A DNA stretch of 64,000 bases, from assembly GCF_000426685.1 (NCBI RefSeq), contig NZ_AUFV01000007.1:186001-250000 (forward strand). The letters are read 5' to 3'. The first letter of the stretch is position 1. Each line of letters opens with the position of its first letter. Origin of the DNA: Solimonas flava DSM 18980. Its GTDB lineage: Bacteria > Pseudomonadota > Gammaproteobacteria > Nevskiales > Nevskiaceae. Position numbers and translations under genes: made by a program. Under the pieces are notes generated by a model. It did no database searches. It was given only the letters and a program-made list of their open reading frames with translations, and had not been told where the DNA came from. Below are positions 16,878-26,347 of the stretch, in pieces.

Positions 16878-17486
16878 ATGCACGTCTTCACCGCTTGGGT
16901 CGAGCAGTACGTCGCGCATCTGGGCTACGTCGAGATTTTCTTCCTGATGGCGCTGGAGTCGAGCCTGTTCCCGGTGCCGTCGGAGCTGGTGATGATTCCG
17001 GCCGGCTATCTGGCCCGGCGCGGCGAACTCGACCCGGCGCTCGCGGCGCTGTCCGGCGGCGCCGGCTCGCTGCTCGGCGCCAGCATCAACTACGCGCTCG
17101 GCCGCTATGCCGGGCGCGCGTTCCTGCTGCGCTACGGCCGCTGGTTCCTGATCGACGAGCGCAAATACCATGAGGCCGAGCGCCTGTTCCTGCGCAATGC
17201 CGTGTGGGCGACCTTCGTCGGCCGTTTCATTCCGGTGATCCGCCATCTGATCTCGCTGCCGCCGGGCGTGTTCGGCATGCCGCTGGCGCCGTTCATGCTC
17301 GCCACCGCGATCGGCGCGACGCTGTGGTGCGCGGTGCTGGTCAGCATCGGCTACTGGTTCGGCGAGTCGGCGGCGCAGGCGATGCGGCATTATTCGGACG
17401 AGATCGGTGTCGCGGCCCTTTTGCTGTGCACCGTGTTTGTGCTGAGATTCCTGTTGAAGGGCCGCAAGACCACCGCCGGGCGCTAG
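16878..17486 (+). CDS. DedA-family inner membrane protein
   Basis: A 202-residue polytopic membrane protein of the DedA/SNARE-associated family, implicated in lipid scrambling and membrane homeostasis. It has the signature ESSLFPVPSE (a charged Glu in a re-entrant helix), GRFIPVIRHLISLPPGVFGMP and several membrane segments. The ATG at 16878 follows AGGGAGGAA and is preferred over an upstream in-frame start 120 bases earlier. It lies between pcm and nlpD, an arrangement that I associate with Xanthomonas-like gammaproteobacteria. Confidence 0.92.
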   Translation: MHVFTAWVEQYVAHLGYVEIFFLMALESSLFPVPSELVMIPAGYLARRGELDPALAALSGGAGSLLGASINYALGRYAGRAFLLRYGRWFLIDERKYHEAERLFLRNAVWATFVGRFIPVIRHLISLPPGVFGMPLAPFMLATAIGATLWCAVLVSIGYWFGESAAQAMRHYSDEIGVAALLLCTVFVLRFLLKGRKTTAGR

Positions 17487-17512
17487 CGTCCGGCCGACCA
17501 CGGACCGTCTGC

Positions 17513-18358
17513 ATGAGCCATTTCGCCAAGACCCGCTACGCGGGCCCGCTGCTCGCCGTGCTGCTGCTGCAGGGCTGCGCCGGCTGGTCGTCGTGGGAGG
17601 ACGGCAAGAAGAAGCGCGATGTCGGACCCGTGGTGCCCGAGCGCATGCCGGGTCCGCAGGAGTACGTCGTGCAGCGCGGCGACACCGTGTTCGGCATTGC
17701 CTTCCGCAACAGTCTCGACTACCGGGAGCTGGCGCGCTGGAACGACATCGGCGGCGATTACCTGATCCGTCCCGGCCAGATCCTGCGCCTGCGGCCGCCG
17801 CGTGGCCCGGCGGTCGCCGTGGCGCGGCCGCAGCAGCGCTTCCAGACCGATCAGATGCAGTCGCGGCCGATCGAGGACGCCAGCACGGCCGGCGCCCAGG
17901 CGGTCACCGCCGACACGCCGCCGCCGGCCGTCGCGCCGCCGCCCCCGCCGCCGCCGAAGCCGGTCGATCAGGTCGGCGGCTACAGCTGGGGCTGGCCCGT
18001 CAACGGCGCCGCGGTCGTGCGCGGCTTCGGCCAGCAGGGCAGCAAGGGGGTCGATTTCAGCGGCGTCGTCGGCCAGCCGGTGCTCGCTGCCGCGCCCGGC
18101 CGCGTCGTCTACAGCGGCAACGCGCTGAAGGGCTACGGCGAGCTCGTCATCATCAAGCACGACGACGTCTACCTGTCCGCCTACGGCTACAACCGCACGC
18201 GCTACGTCAAGGAAGGCGACATCGTCACCGCCGGCCAGCCGATCGCCGAAATGGGTCTCGGCCCCGAGAACAAGCCGCTGCTGCACTTCGAAATCCGCGA
18301 GAAGGGCCAGCCGATCAGCCCCGCGCAGAAGCTGCCGGCCCGGGTCAGGGCGCCGTAG
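17513..18358 (+). CDS. nlpD: NlpD-like lipoprotein with LysM and degenerate LytM (M23) domains
   Basis: Predicted lipoprotein: lipobox LLQGC with acylated Cys22. A LysM peptidoglycan-binding domain (about residues 50-93: YVVQRGDTVFGIAFRN to IRPGQILRL) is followed by a Pro-rich linker (a run of prolines near residue 145) and a C-terminal LytM fold. The zinc ligands are degenerate: the first is Ser in GSKGVDF and the HxH is lost (AYGYN), with only LHFEI retained. NlpD/EnvC-type proteins like this activate periplasmic amidases rather than cut peptidoglycan. In many gammaproteobacteria rpoS follows; here a convergent desaturase does. The stop overlaps that gene's 3' end by 14 bases. Confidence 0.9.
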   Translation: MSHFAKTRYAGPLLAVLLLQGCAGWSSWEDGKKKRDVGPVVPERMPGPQEYVVQRGDTVFGIAFRNSLDYRELARWNDIGGDYLIRPGQILRLRPPRGPAVAVARPQQRFQTDQMQSRPIEDASTAGAQAVTADTPPPAVAPPPPPPPKPVDQVGGYSWGWPVNGAAVVRGFGQQGSKGVDFSGVVGQPVLAAAPGRVVYSGNALKGYGELVIIKHDDVYLSAYGYNRTRYVKEGDIVTAGQPIAEMGLGPENKPLLHFEIREKGQPISPAQKLPARVRAP

Positions 18359-19427
18359 CCGGCAGCGGCGCTTCGCTCGGGCGGCCGGCGAAATCGGTCC
18401 AGCGGTTCTGTTCCAGGTCGTACAGCGCGCAGCGCTGCGCGGTGTCGAAGTACCAGCGCCACGAGAAGTCCTGCACGACGATGTGCTCGGGCAGTGCCGC
18501 TTCGAGGCGGCGCTGCGCCTCCGGCAGGCCGTACAGCGGGATGCCCATGTCGACGTGGTGCGCGGTGTGCTCGAGGATCTGGTGCAGCGCGGCGCCGAGG
18601 CCGAACGGCAGGCGCAGGTGCACCGTGGTCGACACGAACGGCACCGACTTCGCCCAGTTCTCCTTGTCGGCGTACCAGCGGATGCGCGGATGCGTGTGGT
18701 GCACGTAGACGACGAAGCCGACCAGCATATTCCAGGCGAGGAACGGCACGACGAAGCCGACCAGCACCAGCCACCAGGCCGCCTGGCCGGTGGCCTGCGC
18801 GGCGAGCACGAGGCCGCCGATCCACAGCAGCGCCGCGGCGCTGACCAGCAGGTTGTCCCAGAGGAAGGCCGGGCGCCGCGCCTTCATGTAGCGCTGGCTC
18901 GGGAACATCATGCGCAGCCACCAGATCTCGATCAGGTAGTAAAGGCCCGGCGCCCAGCCGCTGCGGTACAGGCGTTCGAGCCGGCGGCGCCAGCGCGGCA
19001 GCGCGCGGTACTCCGCCGGCGTCAGCGGCGCCCAGACGAAGTCGAAGCCCTTGAGGTTGGTGTAGCCGTGGTGGACGACGTTGTGGCCGACCTCCCAGAG
19101 GCTGTAAGGGGTCAGCGACGGCAGGAACACGAGTCGGCCGAGCCAGCGGTTCAGGCGGTGGCTGTCGGTCAGCGCCTGGTGGCAGGCATCGTGGCCGATG
19201 ATGAACAGGCGGCCGATGACGAAGCCTTCGGCGACGGCGAGCAGCAGCTGGGCGATCGGCGACTCGACGCGCACGATCGCCACCAGCAGCGCGGCGAACA
19301 GCAGCAGGTCGAAGCCGCTCAGGAGCAGGGCGCGCAGCGTGCTGCGCGAGCGGAATTCCTGCAGCCAGCCGCGGATGACCTGGCGCTGCGGAATCTCGGA
19401 CGGGGCGAGGCGGGGACGGCGTGACAT
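18345..19427 (-). CDS. Fatty acid desaturase (membrane di-iron)
   Basis: A 360-residue integral membrane acyl-lipid or acyl-CoA desaturase that uses oxygen and a di-iron centre. The three histidine boxes are visible: HDACH (about residue 79), HNVVHH (about 114) and HTAHH (about 285), separated by membrane segments. The likely substrate is a membrane fatty acid, but the position of the double bond cannot be read from sequence. Its promoter region carries an FNR/ANR-like site in class II position. It is tail to tail with nlpD and divergent from the aminotransferase gene. Confidence 0.92.
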   Translation of the reverse strand: MSRRPRLAPSEIPQRQVIRGWLQEFRSRSTLRALLLSGFDLLLFAALLVAIVRVESPIAQLLLAVAEGFVIGRLFIIGHDACHQALTDSHRLNRWLGRLVFLPSLTPYSLWEVGHNVVHHGYTNLKGFDFVWAPLTPAEYRALPRWRRRLERLYRSGWAPGLYYLIEIWWLRMMFPSQRYMKARRPAFLWDNLLVSAAALLWIGGLVLAAQATGQAAWWLVLVGFVVPFLAWNMLVGFVVYVHHTHPRIRWYADKENWAKSVPFVSTTVHLRLPFGLGAALHQILEHTAHHVDMGIPLYGLPEAQRRLEAALPEHIVVQDFSWRWYFDTAQRCALYDLEQNRWTDFAGRPSEAPLPATAP

Positions 19428-19467
19428 CGGTAGGGGAGTCGGTGCACACCCAAAGACGGGCGGCCCG

Positions 19468-19509
19468 ATGCTAGGGAGCCCTCCCCGGGCCTCCCCTGAC
19501 GCAGATCAA
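19468..19509 (-). promoter_or_regulatory. Candidate FNR/ANR-dependent promoter of the desaturase gene
   Basis: On the minus strand, TTGAT-CTGC-GTCAG (19509-19496, 8/10 match to TTGAT-N4-ATCAA) is followed after exactly 22 bases by TAGCAT (19473-19468). This puts the box centre at -41.5, the class II activation position, and leaves a ~34-base leader. Function is inferred from geometry only. Confidence 0.45.
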
Positions 19510-19608
19510 GGCGAAAGCGGGCCGGCTGTGCTGGGCAAGCGGCGGCAAAAGACCGCCGCCAGGCCGCGCAAATCCAATTCCGACAAGGGTTTGACGACGG
19601 TTTTTCGC

Positions 19609-19637
19609 TTGCGGGGAAACCCCCAACTTGCTTTAAT
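19609..19637 (+). promoter_or_regulatory. Candidate sigma70 promoter for the alaC-hom cluster
   Basis: TTGCGG (19609-19614) and TTTAAT (19632-19637) are 17 bases apart, about 70 bases before the aminotransferase GTG. The remainder of the 282-bp divergent gap holds the FNR-like box and no gene. Confidence 0.4.
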
Positions 19638-19709
19638 ACCGCCCCCGTTTTTGGGCTCCGTCCGGAGCGCGTCACCCCCGCTGTTCCCCTTCATCCATCC
19701 AGGAATCCC

Positions 19710-20942
19710 GTGAAAACCGTCTTCCCGCGCATTCAGCGCTTGCCGCCTTACGTCTTCAACATCGTCGGCGATTTGAAGAAGGCTGCCCGAGCTCGCGGCG
19801 ACGACGTCATCGATTTCTCGATGGGCAACCCCGACCAGCCGACGCCCAAGCACATTCTCGACAAGCTGGTCGAGGCCTCGGTGCGCGGCACCGACTCCGA
19901 CTACGTCAAGCCCGAGCTGCACGACGAGGACGGCACGCACACGCACCGCTACTCGGTGTCCAAGGGCATCCCGCGCCTGCGCCGCGCGATGGCGCGCTGG
20001 TACAAGACGCGCTACGACGTCGACCTCGATCCGGACAGCGAAGTGATCGCCACGATCGGCTCGAAGGAAGGCCTCGCGCACCTGGCGTTCGCGACGCTCG
20101 GCCCCGGCGACGTGGTGCTGGTGCCGAACCCGGCGTACCCGATCCACCCGTACGGCGTGGTGCTGGCCGGCGCCGACGTGCGCCATGTGCGCATGACGCC
20201 GGACGTCGATTTCTTCGAGGAGCTGCAGCGCGCGATCAAGGAATCGTGGCCGGCGCCGAAGATGCTGATCCTGAACTTCCCGGCCAACCCGACGACGCAT
20301 TGCGTCGATCTCGAATTCTTCGAGAAGGTCGTCGCGATCTGCCGCGAGCACGAGATCTGGCTGGTCCACGATCTGGCCTACGCCGACATCGTGTTCGACG
20401 GCTACACCGCGCCGAGCGTACTGCAGGTGCCGGGCGCCAAGGACATCGCCGTCGAGTTCTTCACGCTGTCGAAGAGCTACAACATGCCGGGCTGGCGCGT
20501 CGGCTTCATGGCTGGCAACCCGACGCTGGTCGCGGCGCTGGCGCGCATCAAGAGCTATCTCGACTACGGCATGTTCACGCCGATCCAGGTCGCCGCGATC
20601 GCCGCGCTCGAAGGCCCGCAGCAGTGCGTCGCCGAGATCCGCCACATGTACGAAGTGCGCCGCGACGTGCTCTGCGAAGGCCTCAACGCCGCCGGCTGGA
20701 AGGTCGACAAGCCCAAGGCGACGATGTTCGTCTGGGCCGAGATTCCGGAGCCGTTCAAGCACCTCGGCTCGCTGGAGTTCTCCAAGCGCCTGATGGAAGA
20801 GGCCAAGGTCGCGGTCTCGCCGGGCATCGGCTTCGGCGAATACGGCGACACGCACGTGCGCTTCGCGCTGATCGAAAACGAGCAGCGCACCCGCCAGGCG
20901 ATCCGCGGCATCAAGAAGATGCTCAAAGAGGCCAAGGCATGA
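19710..20942 (+). CDS. alaC: AlaC-type PLP aminotransferase (glutamate-pyruvate class)
   Basis: A 410-residue class I/II aminotransferase. [22 protein letters not shown], the [17 protein letters not shown] segment, [12 protein letters not shown] and the PLP-lysine motif [13 protein letters not shown] are visible. Its closest family resemblance is AlaC (YfdZ), which makes alanine from pyruvate and glutamate; related enzymes act on diaminopimelate precursors. The start is GTG with AGGA 5 bases upstream. The stop overlaps hom by ATGA, so the two are coupled, an arrangement common next to threonine genes. Confidence 0.88.
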   Translation: MKTVFPRIQRLPPYVFNIVGDLKKAARARGDDVIDFSMGNPDQPTPKHILDKLVEASVRGTDSDYVKPELHDEDGTHTHRYSVSKGIPRLRRAMARWYKTRYDVDLDPDSEVIATIGSKEGLAHLAFATLGPGDVVLVPNPAYPIHPYGVVLAGADVRHVRMTPDVDFFEELQRAIKESWPAPKMLILNFPANPTTHCVDLEFFEKVVAICREHEIWLVHDLAYADIVFDGYTAPSVLQVPGAKDIAVEFFTLSKSYNMPGWRVGFMAGNPTLVAALARIKSYLDYGMFTPIQVAAIAALEGPQQCVAEIRHMYEVRRDVLCEGLNAAGWKVDKPKATMFVWAEIPEPFKHLGSLEFSKRLMEEAKVAVSPGIGFGEYGDTHVRFALIENEQRTRQAIRGIKKMLKEAKA

Positions 20943-22252
20943 GCGTGGCTCCGATCCGCGTCGGTGTGATCGGCCTGGGCACGGTCGGCCAGGGCGTGCT
21001 GCGCCTGCTGAAGGACAACGCCGCCGAAATCACGCGGCGCGTCGGCCGGCCGCTGCTCGTCACGCACGCCGCGGCGCGCGATCCGGCCAAGCCGCGCGAC
21101 TGCGACCTGTCCGGCGTCAGCGTCGTCACCGACCCGATGACGGTCGCGCGCGAGGCCGACGTCGACATCGTCGTCGAGCTGATCGGCGGCATCAGTCCGG
21201 CGCGCGAGCTGATCGAGGCCGCGGTCGGGCGCGGCAAGCCGGTCGTCACCGCCAACAAGGCGCTGCTCGCCGAGGACGGCAACCGCGTGTTCGCCGCGGC
21301 GCGCCGCGGCGGCGTCAGCATCGCCTTCGAGGCGGCGGTCGCCGGCGGCATTCCGGTCATCAAGGCGATCCGCGAGGGTCTGGCCGGCAACCGCATCGAG
21401 CGCCTCGCCGGCATCATCAACGGCACCTGCAACTACATCCTGACGCAGATGCAGGAGAAGGGGCAGAGCTTCGCCGACGCGCTGCGCGACGCGCAGCGGC
21501 TCGGCTACGCCGAGGCCGATCCGACTTTCGACATCGAGGGCCTCGACGCTGCGCACAAGCTGACGATCCTCGCCAGCATCGCCTTCGGCATGCCGCTCGA
21601 CGCCGCGTCGGTGACGACCGAGGGCATCACGCGCGTCACGCCGCAGGACATCCAGATCGCGCAGGTGTTCGGCTACCGCATCAAGCTGCTCGGCATCGCC
21701 AAGCGCGGCGATGCCGGCGTCGAACTGCGTGTGCATCCGACGCTGGTGCCGGAGACGTCGCTGCTGGCCAAGGTCGACGGCGTGCTGAATTCGGTGCTGG
21801 TGCGCGGCAACGCGGTCGGCGAGGTCGGCCTCTACGGGCGCGGCGCCGGCGGCGACGCGACGGCGTCGGCGGTGATCGCCGACCTCGTCGATCTGGCGCG
21901 CGGCCTCGGCGCCGATCCGAGCCACGCGGTGCCGGCACTGGCCTTCCAGCCGGACGCCGTGCAGCCGCTGCCGGTGCTGCCGATGTCGGCGGTCGCCAGC
22001 GCGTTCTACCTGCGCCTGAAGGTCGCCGACGAAGCCGGCGTGCTGTCGAAGCTGACGACGATCCTCGCCACGCACGACATCAGCGTCGAGGCGATCCTGC
22101 AGCGCGAGCCGCAAGGCAATGAGGACGCGCACGTCGCGCTGATTACCTCGGTGGTCCGCCAGGAACGCTTCGATCACGCGCTGGTCGAGATGCTGCGCCT
22201 GCCGTTCGTGCGCGAAGGCGCGGCCTGCCTGCGCGTCGAGAAGTTCGACTGA
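20939..22252 (+). CDS. hom: Homoserine dehydrogenase
   Basis: Reduces aspartate semialdehyde to homoserine with NAD(P)H, the branch to threonine and methionine. The 437-residue protein has an N-terminal Rossmann fold ([12 protein letters not shown]) and the catalytic region with [22 protein letters not shown] and the [21 protein letters not shown] motif. A C-terminal ACT domain ([17 protein letters not shown], about residue 355 on) suggests feedback control by threonine, as in other proteins of this architecture. It overlaps alaC by 4 bases. Confidence 0.96.
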   Translation: MSVAPIRVGVIGLGTVGQGVLRLLKDNAAEITRRVGRPLLVTHAAARDPAKPRDCDLSGVSVVTDPMTVAREADVDIVVELIGGISPARELIEAAVGRGKPVVTANKALLAEDGNRVFAAARRGGVSIAFEAAVAGGIPVIKAIREGLAGNRIERLAGIINGTCNYILTQMQEKGQSFADALRDAQRLGYAEADPTFDIEGLDAAHKLTILASIAFGMPLDAASVTTEGITRVTPQDIQIAQVFGYRIKLLGIAKRGDAGVELRVHPTLVPETSLLAKVDGVLNSVLVRGNAVGEVGLYGRGAGGDATASAVIADLVDLARGLGADPSHAVPALAFQPDAVQPLPVLPMSAVASAFYLRLKVADEAGVLSKLTTILATHDISVEAILQREPQGNEDAHVALITSVVRQERFDHALVEMLRLPFVREGAACLRVEKFD

Positions 22253-22254
22253 CG

Positions 22255-22875
22255 ATGGCCGCTGCCGCGCCGCCCGACCTGTCGCCGCGCACGCTGACCG
22301 GCCGTCACGTGCGCCTCGAGCCGCTGCGGGACGCACATGTCGAGGCGCTGGCCGCGGCCGGCGCCGCGCCGTCGATCTGGACCTGGTTCCCGCAGGACTT
22401 CGGCACGCCGGCGGCGATGCGCCGCTTCGTCGCGCAGGCGCTGGCCTGGCAGCAGGCCGGCACCGCGCAGGCCTTCGTGCAGGTCGATGCCGCGAGCGGC
22501 GCCGTGGTCGGCAGCACGCGTCTCGCGCAGATCGACGCCGCGCACCGCCGCGCCGAGATCGGCTGGACCTGGCTGACGCCGTCGGCGCAGCGCAGCGCGA
22601 TCAACACCGAAGCCAAGTACCTGCTGCTGCGCCACGCCTTCGAGACGCTCGGCCTGATGCGCGTCGAGTTCAAGACCGACAGCCTCAACGAGAAATCGCG
22701 CCGCGCCCTCAAGCGCATCGGCGCGACCGAGGAAGGCGTGTTCCGCCGCCACATGCTCACCGAGTCGGGCCGCGTCCGCGACAGCGTCTGGTTCAGCGTC
22801 GTCGACGTCGAATGGCCGGCGGTACGCGCCCACCTCGAACAGCTGCTGGCGCGGCCGTACCGCGACGCCGCCTAG
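22255..22875 (+). CDS. RimJ/RimL-type GNAT N-acetyltransferase
   Basis: A 206-residue GNAT acetyltransferase. The motifs LTGRHVRLEPLRDAHVEAL, EIGWTWLTPSAQRSAINTEAKYLLLRHAFETLGL and VEFKTDSLNEKSRRALKRIGATEEGVFRRHML are typical of the group that acetylates ribosomal protein N-termini or small amines. The substrate is unknown. It begins 2 bases after hom and precedes thrC, so it is inserted into the hom-thrC operon. Confidence 0.88.
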   Translation: MAAAAPPDLSPRTLTGRHVRLEPLRDAHVEALAAAGAAPSIWTWFPQDFGTPAAMRRFVAQALAWQQAGTAQAFVQVDAASGAVVGSTRLAQIDAAHRRAEIGWTWLTPSAQRSAINTEAKYLLLRHAFETLGLMRVEFKTDSLNEKSRRALKRIGATEEGVFRRHMLTESGRVRDSVWFSVVDVEWPAVRAHLEQLLARPYRDAA

Positions 22876-22913
22876 CCCTCATCCGATTTTCCGCCGTTCC
22901 ACCGAGACCCGAC

Positions 22914-24035
22914 GTGACCCGTTATACCGGTTTGATCGAACACTACCGCAGCCGCCTGCCGCTGGCTCCCGAAGCGCGCGCCATCTCGCTCGGCGAAGGC
23001 CGCACGCCGCTGATCAAGCTCGAGAACCTGCCGGGCAAGATCGGCTTCGAGGGCGAGCTGTACGTGAAGTTCGAGGGCCTCAATCCCACGGGTTCGTTCA
23101 AGGACCGCGGCATGACGGTGGCCGTTACGCAAGCCGTCCATGAAGGCGCGAAGGCCATCATCTGCGCCTCGACCGGCAACACCTCGGCGGCGGCCGCCGC
23201 CTACGCGGTGCGCGCCGGCGTCACCGCCTTCGTGCTGATCCCGGAAGGCAAGATCGCGCTCGGCAAGCTCGCGCAGGCCGTCGTGCACGGCGCCGTGGTG
23301 ATCCAGATCCAGGGCAACTTCGACGACGGCATGCGCCTCGTCAAGGAGATCGGCGAGACCACGCCGGTCGCCATCGTCAACTCGATCAACCCGTATCGCC
23401 TGCAGGGCCAGAAGACCGCGTCGTTCGAGATCGTCGAGGCGCTCGGCCGCGCGCCGGACTTCCACTGCCTGCCGGTCGGCAACGCCGGCAACATCAGCGC
23501 GCACTGGATCGGCTATTCGGAAGCCGCCGGCGTCGCCACCGCGATCAGCCCGCATCACGCCGAAGGCCGCTTCCTCGACCGTCCGCTGACCCACGCGCGG
23601 CCGCGCATGGTCGGCTACCAGGCCTCGGGCAGCGCGCCGTTCATGCGCGGCGGTCCGGTCAAGGACCCGGAGACGGTCGCCACCGCGATCCGCATCGGCG
23701 ACCCGCAGTCCTGGGATCTGGCCTGGGCGCTGCAGAAGGAATCGAACGGCTGGTTCGACGAGTGCAGCGACGCGGCGATCCTCGCCACGCAGAAGCTGCT
23801 CGCGGCCAGCGAAGGCGTGTTCTGCGAGCCGGCCTCGGCGGCCTCGCTGTGCGGTGCGCTCGCCGACATCAAGTCCGGCAGGATCCCGCAGGGCTCGACG
23901 GTGGTCTGCACGCTGACCGGCAACGGCCTCAAGGATCCGGACATCGTCATGAAGGACGGCCTCAAGGATCTGATCCAGGTGCCGGCCGAGCGCGGCGCCG
24001 TCGAGAAGGCGCTGCTCGCGCGCCTGCAGCCCTGA
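22914..24035 (+). CDS. thrC: Threonine synthase
   Basis: PLP enzyme that converts O-phosphohomoserine to threonine. The PLP-lysine motif GSFKDRGMTVAVT is near residue 60, with STGNTSAAAAAYA and a later glycine-rich cofactor loop. The GTG at 22914 gives 373 residues beginning MTRYTGLIEHYRSRLP, a typical start; longer in-frame starts fall inside the GNAT gene. It is the short threonine synthase class. Confidence 0.95.
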   Translation: MTRYTGLIEHYRSRLPLAPEARAISLGEGRTPLIKLENLPGKIGFEGELYVKFEGLNPTGSFKDRGMTVAVTQAVHEGAKAIICASTGNTSAAAAAYAVRAGVTAFVLIPEGKIALGKLAQAVVHGAVVIQIQGNFDDGMRLVKEIGETTPVAIVNSINPYRLQGQKTASFEIVEALGRAPDFHCLPVGNAGNISAHWIGYSEAAGVATAISPHHAEGRFLDRPLTHARPRMVGYQASGSAPFMRGGPVKDPETVATAIRIGDPQSWDLAWALQKESNGWFDECSDAAILATQKLLAASEGVFCEPASAASLCGALADIKSGRIPQGSTVVCTLTGNGLKDPDIVMKDGLKDLIQVPAERGAVEKALLARLQP

Positions 24036-24072
24036 GCGCGCGCCGCCGCGTGCGCGCGGGACCGCCGCCGGC

Positions 24073-25764
24073 ATGACGCCGCCGCGGATCGAGCGCCGTC
24101 CGCCGGGCGCCGTCGAGGCGCTGCCGGCGTCGCTGCATCCGGTGCTGCGCCGCCTCTACGCGGCGCGCGGCGTCGCCGCCGCCGAACTCGAACTGGAGCT
24201 GGCGCGCCTGCTGCCGCCGGCCGGACTGCGCGGCATCGACGCCGCCGTCGCGCTGGTGGCGCAGACGATCGCCGCCGGCGAGGGCATCGTCATCGCCGGT
24301 GACTACGACGCCGACGGCGCGACCGGCGTCGCCGTCGCCGTCGCCGGTCTGCGCGCGCTCGGCGCGCCGGCGGTCGACTACGTGGTGCCGGACCGCTTCC
24401 GCATGGGCTACGGCCTGTCGCCGGCGCTGGCCGAGGCCGCCGCCGCGACCGGTGCGCGCCTGCTGATCACCGTCGACAGCGGCATCGCCAGCGTCGCCGG
24501 CGTTGCCCGCGCCAGGGCGCTCGGCCTGCGCGTGGTCGTCACCGATCACCATCTCGCCGGGCCGGAGCTGCCGGCCGCCGACGCGATCGTCGATCCGAAC
24601 CAGCCGGACTGCGCGTTCGCCTCCAAGCATCTCGCCGGCGTCGGCGTGATGTTCTACCTGCTGCTCGCGCTGCGCGCGCAGCTGCGCCGCGACGGCGCCT
24701 TCGCGTCTCGCGCCGAGCCGAACCTCGCCGAGCTGCTCGATCTGGTCGCGATCGGCACCGTCGCCGACGTGGTGCGCCTCGACCACAACAACCGCATCCT
24801 CGTGCAGCAGGGCCTGGCGCGCATCCGCGCCGGTCGTGCGCGGCCGGGCGTGCGCGCGCTGCTGCAGGTCGCCGGCCGCGACGCGCAGCGCATCGGCTCG
24901 ACCGATCTCGGTTTCGTGCTCGGTCCGCGCATCAACGCCGCCGGCCGTCTCGACGACATCCGCACCGGCATCGAGTGTCTGCTGGCGCCGTCGTCCGAGG
25001 CGGCGCTGCCGCTCGCGCAGCAGCTCGACCGCTTCAACCGCGAGCGCCGCGAGATCGAAGCGCAGATGCGCGAGGAAGCGCTGCTGCTGGTCGAGGGCAG
25101 CGACGCGACCGGCGTCTGCGTGTTCCAGGACGACTGGCACGAAGGTGTCGTCGGTCTGGTCGCCTCCAAGCTCAAGGAGCGCCTGCACCGGCCGGTGATC
25201 GCCTTCGCGCGCGCCCAGGACGGCGGGCTGCTGAAGGGCTCGGGGCGCTCGATCGCCGGCCTGCACCTGCGCGATGCGCTGGTGCGGCTCGACGCGCGCC
25301 ATCCGGGCCTCGTGCTGCGCTACGGCGGCCACGCGATGGCCGCCGGCCTGAGCCTCGCCGAGGCCGACTACGCGCGCTTCGCGCAGGCTTTCGACACGGT
25401 CTGCGCCGAGCTGCTCGACGACGACGCGCTGGCCCGCGTCGTGCACACCGACGGCGAGCTGGCGCCGGCCGAACTCGATCTCGACACCGCGCACGCGCTC
25501 GAACGCGCCGGGCCCTGGGGCCAGGGCTTCGCCGAGCCGCTGTTCGAAGGCACGTTCCGCGTGCTCGGCCATCGCGTGCTCAAGGAGCAGCACGTCAAGT
25601 ACCGTCTCGCGAGCGCCGGCGGCGCGGCGCTGTCGGCGATGCACTTCGGCGGCATCGAGCAGTTGCGCGCCGCCGGCAGCATGCGTGTAACGTACCGGCT
25701 CGCGATCAACCGCTGGCAGGACAGCGAGAGCCTCGAACTCTATATCGTCGACGTTTGCGAATGA
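24073..25764 (+). CDS. recJ: Single-stranded-DNA-specific exonuclease RecJ
   Basis: 5'-3' exonuclease used in recombination and mismatch repair. The 563-residue protein has the DHH-family motifs: DYDADGATG (about residue 77), DSGIAS and TDHHLAG. The DHHA1 region (GSGRSIAGLHLRDAL, YGGHAMAAGLSL) and a C-terminal OB-like domain are also present. In many proteobacteria recJ lies near thrC/hom, as here. Confidence 0.96.
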   Translation: MTPPRIERRPPGAVEALPASLHPVLRRLYAARGVAAAELELELARLLPPAGLRGIDAAVALVAQTIAAGEGIVIAGDYDADGATGVAVAVAGLRALGAPAVDYVVPDRFRMGYGLSPALAEAAAATGARLLITVDSGIASVAGVARARALGLRVVVTDHHLAGPELPAADAIVDPNQPDCAFASKHLAGVGVMFYLLLALRAQLRRDGAFASRAEPNLAELLDLVAIGTVADVVRLDHNNRILVQQGLARIRAGRARPGVRALLQVAGRDAQRIGSTDLGFVLGPRINAAGRLDDIRTGIECLLAPSSEAALPLAQQLDRFNRERREIEAQMREEALLLVEGSDATGVCVFQDDWHEGVVGLVASKLKERLHRPVIAFARAQDGGLLKGSGRSIAGLHLRDALVRLDARHPGLVLRYGGHAMAAGLSLAEADYARFAQAFDTVCAELLDDDALARVVHTDGELAPAELDLDTAHALERAGPWGQGFAEPLFEGTFRVLGHRVLKEQHVKYRLASAGGAALSAMHFGGIEQLRAAGSMRVTYRLAINRWQDSESLELYIVDVCE

Positions 25765-25853
25765 GCGGCGGAGCACGGAACTCATACGCCGGCGCGCGGA
25801 TCGAACAGGCGTATCGGACGACAGGACCCTCGGCGGTCACGAGCGAAGACGAC

Positions 25854-26276
25854 ATGCGGCACGACAAGGCGCAATCGCGGCACCGGCACTGGCGTCGCCT
25901 CGCGCGGCTGGTGTGGCTGTCGCCGATGCTCGGCGCCAGCGCCGCGCTCGCGCAGGGCTCGCTGTCGCTGAACCGCGACGCGCTCGTCGAGCAGGCCCGC
26001 AGCGCGGCGCGCGAGACGGTGGAACGCGAAAACGAGGACGAGGCGCAGATGCCGACCGTGGTCGTGCGTCCCGACGGCTATCTCTACGAATCCGACCGCC
26101 AGCTCGACGACGTCAAGCACAAGCTGCCCGGCGCCGACGATGCGGCGCGCACCAAGCTCGATCTGGTCGACCGCACGCAGCGCTACTTCGAGCGGCGCCA
26201 GGATCCGAACGCGATCGCCGAGGATACGCAGAAGACCATGCTCAAGGTCTTCGAGCCGGCCAACAACAATCCGTGA
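25854..26276 (+). CDS. Small predicted secreted protein of unknown function
   Basis: A 140-residue protein with an Arg-rich N-terminus, a hydrophobic stretch and a likely signal peptidase site after ASAALAQ. The mature part is charged and probably helical, with YLYESDRQLDDVKHKLPGADD and a Lys/Asn-rich end. I do not recognise a family. An in-frame ATG at 25761 overlaps the recJ stop (ATGA) and would add 31 residues; I prefer the internal start because it places the signal peptide at the N-terminus and has GAAG upstream. Confidence 0.65.
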   Translation: MRHDKAQSRHRHWRRLARLVWLSPMLGASAALAQGSLSLNRDALVEQARSAARETVERENEDEAQMPTVVVRPDGYLYESDRQLDDVKHKLPGADDAARTKLDLVDRTQRYFERRQDPNAIAEDTQKTMLKVFEPANNNP

Positions 26277-26347
26277 CCGCGCGCGCCGGCCGGGTTCCGG
26301 CACGGCCGCTGCTTGCCAAAGTCGACCTGCCCGAGCCGAGGCCCGTC

